Of a stretch of DNA of 13,330 nt, positions 7,765 through 13,330 are shown piece after piece. Source of the DNA: Entamoeba histolytica HM-1:IMSS (taxonomy: Eukaryota; Evosea; Mastigamoebida; Endamoebidae); the NCBI RefSeq assembly GCF_000208925.1, contig NW_001915192.1:2127-15456 (forward strand), read 5' to 3'. The notes under the pieces are model-generated. The model saw only the letters and a list, made by a program, of their open reading frames with translations. It did no database searches and was not told the origin of the DNA. Both the position numbers and the translations under genes were made by a program. Position 1 is the stretch's first letter. Each line of letters begins with the position of its first letter.

Positions 7765-8354
7765 CCATTTGGTATTTCTTTAATGTTTTTTAATACCATT
7801 CCTGACTTTTTCTCATTCATTTCCATCCCTATTCCACTTATTATTTCTTTAATTTCATTGTGGATTATTCCCATTTCTTCATTACTTTCTGTCATTATTC
7901 TCAAATCATCCATAAATAACGTGTGATTTGTTTTTGGGAATTTCTCTTCGATGAATTGAGAAATTACATTCATCTGAATGATGAAGAGTAGATTTGATAA
8001 TGAATCACCTTGTAAAATTCCTCTATTTAATTTAATACATCATAGATATTCATTAAATTTATAACCGATGAATATCTTCAATCTAGTCATTATACTTTCA
8101 ATAATGTCAATGATGACTCCATCATAATTAAAATATTTTAATGATTCAATTACCCATTCGTGGTTAACAATGTCATATGTTTTCTTAATGTCATAATATG
8201 ACTCATCATATTTTGGGTATTTCTCTTCTTTCTGCTTTAACATATAACTATTTATTATTCATTCTTTAGCAGCTAAAGATTGTAATTTACATTCCAATTG
8301 GTTTCTACTGATTTTAAATGATTCACAATTCATGTTAAGTCTTCTGTGAATCTT
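7746..8354 (-). pseudogene. LINE reverse transcriptase fragment, catalytic motifs A, B and C
   Basis: One frame, interrupted by TGA stops at 8259-8261 and 8040-8042, carries the catalytic core. Motif A is YYDIKKTYDIVNHEW (first catalytic Asp), motif B is RGILQGDSLSNLLF, read straight through the second stop, and motif C is LFMDDLRI with the paired catalytic Asp. The three motifs are in the right order and spacing for a non-LTR polymerase. All catalytic aspartates survive; inactivation comes from the stops and the frameshifts at both ends (about 8350 and about 7760). Confidence 0.85.
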
Positions 8355-9381
8355 TTCTTTTAATAATGGAGGTAAATACTTTCATAATTACATTTGTACA
8401 ACTGATATGACGATAATTAGTGACGTCATTCCTATCTCCTCCTTTGTGGATTAATAAAGTTCTTCCACTTACCATGTCTAATGGGATGTTTTCAGGGAAG
8501 TTCAACCATTCATTGAAGATACTGAGAATGATTTCTCTTGATGATGACATCCTTTTCAAATAATACCCATATATAGTGTCTATTCCTGGTGCTTTCCAGT
8601 TACTTATTTTCATTATACTTATATTTAATTCATTTATTGTTATTATGACATTATCATAATTTCTATATCTTTCATTCCACAAGATGATTTGTTTTATTTT
8701 CCATTTTTCTTTATTTAATATCACCTGTGTTTCATATAACGATTTCCAATATTCTAAAGTAATATCGTTATTTTTGTATATTTCATTTTTTGGGTCTTTC
8801 TTCCTTATTTTAATTTTCTTGTTAGAATCAAACATGATTTTATTTGTATTGATTCTGACCCTTTCTTCCTTATTAAATTTAATTCTTTCTTTTATCATAG
8901 TCATCATATATTTTAGGTATTTTATTCTTTCTAGTGATTTGACTTTTATTCCTTCTTCATCATATTCATTTAATTTCATGATGCACTTTATTCTGTACCA
9001 TTTTCTTCCCTTGACCAAATCTTCTAGTCTATTAATTTTCTTTAGGATTTCTTTTATTTCATCAAATTTATCTCTTATTATTTTATTTTGGAGATAGAGG
9101 TGCATAATCATTGAAATCCTCTTCATATCGTCTTGCAGATCCTGCATTCTGCTTCCTGACCATATCAATCTATTATTAATTTCCATTATTAATTCATCAG
9201 TTTCTTTTCTTTGAAAGTAGTAATTAATGTTAGTACATTTTTCTATTTTCATTTCTTTTATTTTATTGATGAGAATGTTAAGGTATTCTTCATCAATTTC
9301 TGTAGAGTTATTCTTTAATATGAAGTTTTTTATTATTGAATTACACTCTACTCTTCCTTCCATTATATCATTTACTTTCAT
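8335..9381 (-). pseudogene. LINE reverse transcriptase fragment, N-terminal part
   Basis: This is the longest open piece of the element, 348 residues. The first two thirds are helical, very rich in Lys, Glu, Ile and Met, and typical of the region before the catalytic domain. Near the end are NWKAPGIDTIYGYYLKRM and then GRTLLIHKGGDRNDVTNYR, which match the first reverse transcriptase blocks of non-LTR elements (the lysine-glycine-glycine-aspartate and NYRPI-type motifs; the proline is changed to histidine here). The frame fails after IIKRK because of a frameshift around 8340-8354, where the next piece takes over. The ATG at 9379-9381 is probably internal to the original ORF. Confidence 0.85.
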
Positions 9382-9799
9382 TTTAATGTATTGTTTAGTG
9401 CTTTCTTTTATTTAATATGATATTTTAATATATTTAATATATTCTTTTTCATTATTGACATTGATATTTGTCACTTTTATTATACTTTCTATTTATTCCC
9501 AATCTTTTGTTTTTTTCTTTAATTTCTTCTTTGATTCTTTCATTTATCTTTTTCTTTTTGATTGAATATACTTCTTGAAGAATATCATACTATCTTTTTC
9601 TTTTATCTTCTTACTTCTTTAGTATTTCTTCATACTCTCCTTTTCCCATTCACTTGTTATTCTTTTTATTCTTCTTTGTATATCACTTATTGCTAGTCAT
9701 TTATGTTTGTTAATTGTATAATCTTTATTATTATTGTATTTTCCTTGTTTTTATTTGTTTTTCTTTATATCTTTCGTCTTATAATCCCTTTTCCCTTGG
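9382..9799 (-). other. Coding debris of the LINE, lysine-rich
   Basis: No frame stays open, but short runs in shifting frames read as basic helical protein, for example SDIQRRIKRITSEWEKE and INERIKEEIKEKNKRLG. That composition suits the N-terminal part of a LINE ORF2. The apparent plus-strand frame across this area is an antisense shadow rich in Phe, Leu and Tyr. Confidence 0.5.
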
Positions 9800-9964
9800 C
9801 TATAGTTTACTTTTATTATTATTATTTCTTTTCCATTTATTGTTAGTGACATTCATTATTTTATTGTATGACATTGGATTTCTATATTTTGTGTGTTTTT
9901 CTTTACAATACACATTGATATTACAAAATAACCATGGTATTAAAATTTGTTGTATTTCCTTCAT
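9800..9964 (-). pseudogene. LINE ORF2 N-terminal fragment
   Basis: A short frame from an ATG at 9962-9964 to a TAG at 9800-9802 encodes 54 residues. It includes a PWLFCN segment with a nearby second Cys and a His, and ends in an Asn/Lys-rich run. It continues, with frame changes and stops, through lysine-rich coding debris (9382-9799) to the large reverse transcriptase fragment, so I read it as the beginning of the surviving LINE protein. It is not an independent gene. Confidence 0.5.
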
Positions 9965-10014
9965 TGGAAAAGTATCTTAATAAGATAAACAAAAATTAGA
10001 TAAATAAAATTCAG

Positions 10015-11445
10015 TTATTTTACTTTTTCAAATGGTGAAGGTACTGGATATCTTTTTTCTAATTGTTTTATTGCAAAATCTATTTCTTTGTCAACAATAC
10101 GTTTTCCTTTAGTAAACGCGTCATTAATACAAATACAATAAGGCTCTAAATAATCAATATTCTTAAATAACATCATATTGTTTAATCTTTTTTCTGTTAA
10201 TTTATCAAAATAAAACCAATCTGCTTCAGGCTGAACTTTTCCTGTTTGGTTATGTAAATGATATAGAAAATGTGCATATGGAACATTCATTGATCTATCA
10301 TTTCTAACTTTTGAATCTCTTGTAAAATTGTATTGTCGCTCAAATGTATTTTCTAATTTTTGTAATACACTTTTTTGTAGGAAATAACAGTTATGAGATA
10401 AGTATGGGTGTGGAGTTGCTTTAGGTTCATTGAAAACATTATTTAATAAAATGTTAGTAAATGCAAGACTTCTATCCCAAACAATTTTTTTCATTCTTTT
10501 TCTATTTGGACATTGAAATTTAGGGTGTGTAAATAAACGTAATTCATTCTTATTAAACCACACTGATGGTGGTGCATTTCTCGATAATAACATGTCATCA
10601 TTTAAATAAACAAAACATTCAGATAAATCTGGTATTCTATGTATAACACTTTCAATTGCATCACTATTAAATGTTGGGATATTTTTTTTATCAAAGACTT
10701 GCCTATGAGAAACTATTTCCAATGAATAATTTCCTGAAACAATTTTAAACGACTTTAAATCATTTGGTTGTTGAAGAAAAGAAGGCACTTGGTCACTAGT
10801 TAATATATGGTACTTTTTAATATATGGGGCATACATATAAACACTTCTAATAGAATATAATAAAGTCTGGTAATCTCTATAAAAACTAGGTTTAATTTTG
10901 TTATTGAACTGTTTGTACTGATATAACCATTGTGGGTCACTTCCATTTACCCATAACCAAACAACATCAATTCTACCATTACAAATTTCAGGTATTTCCC
11001 AATTAATAGGGTCAGTAGAATTAATAGGTGGTTTAGTTAACGTTTTATAATGTTTTGAGGCAGAAGGTTTCAACTGAGCAAATTGCCTAAGTAGACTTTC
11101 ATCTGCATCATTCTTTTTATCATTATTACCACAACACATACTTTCATTTTCTCCAGCGACATTTATTTTTTCAACTGTTTCATTAAACTTATCTAACTCT
11201 TTTGAATTATTGGAGTTGTTATTAGGATAAACACTTTCAATATCAAACTCCTTATTTAAAAAAGAAGGTACAAAGTTATTGTCTTTCTCTATCAAAATGT
11301 GGTGTGGAGTAATTTCATCAGTCCGAATAAAAGACATCTTTCCCTTGGAACAAGCAAATTGAATAATGACTGTAATAAAAATAAGAATAAATAATAAAGA
11401 AATGCATTGAGAGTAAAAAAGAAGTGATCGACAAGCACGATGCAT
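10015..11445 (-). CDS. Stealth-family sugar-1-phosphate transferase, membrane anchored
   Basis: The 476-residue protein belongs to the Stealth family (GlcNAc-1-phosphotransferase alpha/beta and microbial capsule hexose-phosphate transferases), which moves a sugar-1-phosphate from a nucleotide sugar to a glycan. All four conserved regions are visible: CR1 IDVVWLWVNGSDP at 159-171; CR2 from about 188 to 290, including PTFNSDAIES at 257-266 and YLNDDMLL at 280-287 with the metal-binding Asp pair; CR3 at about 346-398; CR4 CICINDAF with PVPSPFEK at 467-474. Residues 8-32 form one hydrophobic span with a short basic N-terminus, giving a type II Golgi anchor. Residues 33-155 are an Asn/Ser-rich stem with CC at 104-105. 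The Notch-like and DMAP modules of animal enzymes are absent. An in-frame TGA 15 bases upstream supports the start. Targets in Entamoeba could be secreted proteases or surface phosphoglycans (inference). Confidence 0.9.
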   Translation of the reverse strand: MHRACRSLLFYSQCISLLFILIFITVIIQFACSKGKMSFIRTDEITPHHILIEKDNNFVPSFLNKEFDIESVYPNNNSNNSKELDKFNETVEKINVAGENESMCCGNNDKKNDADESLLRQFAQLKPSASKHYKTLTKPPINSTDPINWEIPEICNGRIDVVWLWVNGSDPQWLYQYKQFNNKIKPSFYRDYQTLLYSIRSVYMYAPYIKKYHILTSDQVPSFLQQPNDLKSFKIVSGNYSLEIVSHRQVFDKKNIPTFNSDAIESVIHRIPDLSECFVYLNDDMLLSRNAPPSVWFNKNELRLFTHPKFQCPNRKRMKKIVWDRSLAFTNILLNNVFNEPKATPHPYLSHNCYFLQKSVLQKLENTFERQYNFTRDSKVRNDRSMNVPYAHFLYHLHNQTGKVQPEADWFYFDKLTEKRLNNMMLFKNIDYLEPYCICINDAFTKGKRIVDKEIDFAIKQLEKRYPVPSPFEKVK

Positions 11446-11459
11446 TAAATGATTTTTTC

Positions 11460-11487
11460 AAAAAAAAAAAAGAAGAAATATTTTATA
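11460..11487 (-). promoter_or_regulatory. TATA-like element and T-tract before the Stealth gene
   Basis: On the minus strand TATAAAATA (11479-11487) lies about 34-42 bases before the ATG and is followed by a tract of twelve T (11460-11471). The spacing suits an Entamoeba TATA-like box, but no GAAC or initiator element is seen. All this sits in the 54 bases between gene and repeat arm, so the core promoter is gene-specific while anything further upstream lies in the repeat. Confidence 0.4.
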
Positions 11488-11499
11488 AAAATTAAAACT

Positions 11500-12233
11500 A
11501 AGAAAAAAAAAGGAATAAAAGAAGCAAGAAAGAATTTCAAGACGAATGAAACTAAGTATGTTTCATTGAAAAAAAGATACAGAAGAATAATAATTTTAAT
11601 AATATAAAGATTAAAGTAATTAATTACTTTTTTTCACAAAGTAAATTTAATGAATAATTTCTTTTTCTTTCTACTCTACTCTACTCAAGTCTCATTGAAA
11701 TGAGTTATTTGTTCTTTTTAGCTTCAAGAAAGGTTTTTTGATAAAAAAGAAGAATGCCGTCACACAATAGTTTTTTCCATATAATAAGATGAGGAATAAG
11801 TCAAAAGAATATACGGTGAGAGTAAGATGAAGTCGAGTATGTATAATAATGAAGTAAGAAATGAGAGAAGAGAATAATTAATTTGACACATAGGATAATA
11901 AGAGAAAGGATATAAGGGAAGGATAAACAAATAGATAAATGTATTATGTAATGAAGAATGAGGAAAAGAACGCCATAACTAGATAGTAACAGAAGATTCA
12001 AAAGAATGAGTTAATTTAATGAAATGAAAAGATAGTGACGTGTCAATATAGAATCTAAACTGAAGAAAAAAACTGTTTTTCGAGACATATTTTTAGGAAA
12101 AATAAGAAACAACCATAAATAAACTAAATAGAGGTAAACACAACAAGAGAATAAATATAATCTACAGCAGTATAACAAAGATAAAAGTAATAAGGTAGTT
12201 AAAAAGAAAAAAAGAAAGAAGAATATAGAAATA
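11500..12233 (-). repeat. Right arm of the long inverted repeat
   Basis: This is the reverse complement of 1-735, 734 bases long, lacking one G relative to the left arm (between 12168 and 12169). Its inner edge at 11500 lies 54 bases upstream of the start codon of the Stealth-family gene, so upstream regulatory DNA of that gene may lie inside the repeat. Its outer edge cannot be fixed because the partner arm runs off the window. The spacing between the inner edges of the arms is about 10.76 kb. Confidence 0.93.
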
Positions 12234-12497
12234 AGTAATAAGATAATAGAAAATAGAATCTTTTCAAAAAGAAATAAAAAAACAAATCAAAGAGAGAAAT
12301 AAGACATAGAAAATAAACAAATATTTCTTTACATAACTAACTGCTGTTGTAAACATAGAACGAATAAAAGGTTTTAAGTGGAGAAAAAGCAAGAATTGCA
12401 GAAAAAATCAAACAAAAATATGAAGTAATAAGAGAAAAAAATAGAGTGACAAGTGGCATAGATATTTAAAGAGACAACAACAAGAAAAAAGCATTAA
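12234..12497. other. A-rich intergenic region upstream of the secreted-protein gene
   Basis: Purine-rich sequence with no open frame. It continues the composition of the right arm without a visible break, so the repeat family may extend into it. It contains the promoter of the next gene near its end and an AGAAC word about 140 bases from the ATG, too far away for a core GAAC element. Confidence 0.45.
12463..12471 (+). promoter_or_regulatory. TATA-type box of the secreted-protein gene
   Basis: TATTTAAAG is a full match to the core of the Entamoeba TATA-like consensus and lies 27-35 bases upstream of the ATG at 12498, leaving room for only a very short leader, as is usual in this genus. It is the best promoter match in the window. 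Confidence 0.7.
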
Positions 12498-12974
12498 ATG
12501 AATACAATAATATTATTCATTGGAATTGCATTTGCTGATAATGTAATTCTTTGTATGGATGAAACAAGTAATAAATGTCAAAATGGGATAGAAGTAAATA
12601 ATATAGCACAAGGAGAAGAGAAAGCTAAATGTGTATTATATGGAGAAGATAAAACAATTAAAGTATATTCAAGTATTGAAGAAGAATCAGAAACAACATT
12701 GAATGAACAAGATATAGAAGATTATTTGAATGAAGTAACTGAAGGAGTTAAAAAAGACTCAAATGTTGAATACCATATTAAATACTTTAAAGATAATACA
12801 TGTGGAACATTAGAGAAAGATTTTATTGCAAGCAAAATAGAGAATAAACCAGAAAATACTGTTATTACTGTAACACTTAAAGAAACAACAAGTGAAACAG
12901 GAAGTGAGACAAGTTATGTAGAATATATTAGGTACGAAAATAAGCAAGAAAAAATGCATCTAAATAATTTATAA
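12498..12974 (+). CDS. Small secreted protein of unknown function
   Basis: This 158-residue protein starts with a short hydrophobic signal peptide (MNTIILFIGIAFA, likely cleaved after Ala13). The mature part is acidic and Thr/Glu-rich. It has four cysteines (19, 27, 45, 102), enough for two disulfides, and no membrane span, so it is predicted to be secreted or vesicular. I do not recognise a catalytic motif or domain. The Glu/Thr/Ser-rich section at 58-75 and the TTSETGSETSY section near 130-142 look like surface loops or linkers. The start is supported by the TATA-type box and the signal peptide. The stop codon overlaps an AATAATTTATAA stretch that resembles the Entamoeba TA(A/T)TT polyadenylation motif. 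Confidence 0.8.
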   Translation: MNTIILFIGIAFADNVILCMDETSNKCQNGIEVNNIAQGEEKAKCVLYGEDKTIKVYSSIEEESETTLNEQDIEDYLNEVTEGVKKDSNVEYHIKYFKDNTCGTLEKDFIASKIENKPENTVITVTLKETTSETGSETSYVEYIRYENKQEKMHLNNL

Positions 12975-12985
12975 AAATGAAAAAA

Positions 12986-13005
12986 GATGCAAAATAATTT
13001 GCATC
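12986..13005 (+). terminator. Hairpin just after the secreted-protein gene
   Basis: A perfect 8-base stem GATGCAAA/TTTGCATC with a four-base loop lies 12 bases after the stop codon. It falls where the 3' untranslated end of an Entamoeba mRNA is expected. A third copy of TGCATC lies at 12955-12960, just before the stop. It could be a 3'-end or mRNA stability element; the role is inferred only from position. Confidence 0.4.
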
Positions 13006-13330
13006 CATAGAATTTTCCATTTATTATATTTTGCTCCTAAAATAAAAATAAAAAAATAAAAAAAAATATGATAAATATACAATCCATAAATATTTATGTT
13101 TATATTTTATAATCATTTATAGTCATTTTGTATGAAATATTAATGAAATAGATGATTTGATTATTTTTATTATTTTTATTATTCATATTCTTTTATTATT
13201 ATGTTATTTATCTATCGTATTTTTATATATTTATTTCTCTGTTTATATTATTTATATCATTGTATTCTTCTTATTATCTATATATTATTATATTATTCTT
13301 ATTTTATTATTTTTATGTTTATATTCTTTA
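13006..13330. other. Low-complexity AT tail of the window
   Basis: Almost pure A/T with TTA-rich microsatellite-like stretches, including about two and a half copies of the 9-base unit TTATTTTTA at 13161-13183. No gene, RNA or repeat-arm sequence was recognised. Confidence 0.5.

Larger units (their letters stand above)
6322..9964 (-). mobile_element. Degenerate 5'-truncated non-LTR retrotransposon (Entamoeba LINE, R2/R4-like)
   Basis: On the minus strand the fragments read in the order basic N-terminal region, reverse transcriptase motifs, Cys-His zinc motif, restriction-like endonuclease and a 3' tail of about 90 bases. This is the ORF2 architecture of Entamoeba LINEs. The element is about 3.6 kb, against roughly 4.8 kb for full copies, and no ORF1 was found, so it is 5'-truncated. 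At least three frameshifts and several stops make it inactive. The limits are approximate: the 3' end near 6322 is set by the conserved tail, and the 5' end near 9964 by the last readable coding piece (9964-9990 is uncertain). I could not find a clear target-site duplication. It lies tail to tail between the genes ending at 6239 and 10015, so neither coding region is interrupted. Confidence 0.9.

Noticed and set aside
8684..9415. Long plus-strand frames opposite the reverse transcriptase (8684-9097, 9227-9415), and others at 6405-6647, 6917-7144, 7439-7651 and 9714-9980
   Set aside because: These are antisense shadows of the lysine- and isoleucine-rich LINE protein, giving Phe/Leu/Ser-rich products with no domain. 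The minus strand carries the recognisable motifs.
6240..10020. Target-site duplication of the LINE
   Set aside because: Partial similarity of AT-rich words near 6300 and near 9990 was too weak to separate from background.
1..12233. The inverted arms as terminal inverted repeats of a DNA transposon
   Set aside because: No transposase-like gene lies between the arms; the content is housekeeping and lineage genes plus a separate LINE. A non-autonomous or very large element remains possible but is not supported.
1..13330. tRNA arrays, rRNA or a CRISPR array
   Set aside because: No cloverleaf with TTC-type arm, no rRNA-like conserved block and no regularly spaced short direct repeats were seen on either strand.

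Overview
The window is nuclear DNA of an AT-rich unicellular eukaryote, most probably Entamoeba of the histolytica/dispar group (species not resolved). The reasons are short intron-free genes separated by a few hundred bases, 5' regions with a TATTTAAA-type box and in one case a GAAC element, an R2/R4-type LINE with a site-specific-type endonuclease, a cysteine synthase C-terminus of the Entamoeba type, and very A+T-rich spacers. No tRNA, rRNA or CRISPR structure was seen.

Layout. 1-735 is one arm of a near-perfect inverted repeat whose partner lies at 11500-12233; the left arm begins at the first base of the window, so it may extend further. 736-1300 is gene-free A-rich DNA ending in a tail (1269-1297) that closely matches the 3' tail of the LINE further on, so it is probably a SINE or other LINE-mobilised copy. 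1692-1940 is the C-terminal stub of a cysteine synthase gene. 2022-4505 (minus) is importin beta. A divergent spacer separates it from two plus-strand genes of unknown function, 4786-5085 (99 residues, disordered) and 5505-6239 (244 residues, beta-rich).

6322-9964 (minus) is a 5'-truncated, frameshifted non-LTR retrotransposon with recognisable reverse transcriptase motifs, a Cys-His zinc motif and a restriction-like endonuclease. It sits between the 3' ends of two genes. 10015-11445 (minus) is an intact Stealth-family sugar-1-phosphate transferase with an N-terminal membrane anchor; its start codon is only 54 bases from the right repeat arm. After the right arm comes a small secreted four-cysteine protein (12498-12974) with a good TATA-type promoter and a hairpin just after the stop codon.

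The genes do not form one pathway. The most unusual aspect is structural: two roughly 735-base arms that differ by one base flank about 10.8 kb holding a gene fragment, four intact genes and two retroelement remnants. This arrangement could permit inversion of the whole segment, could be a recent duplication of an unnamed repeat family, or could be an assembly artefact.
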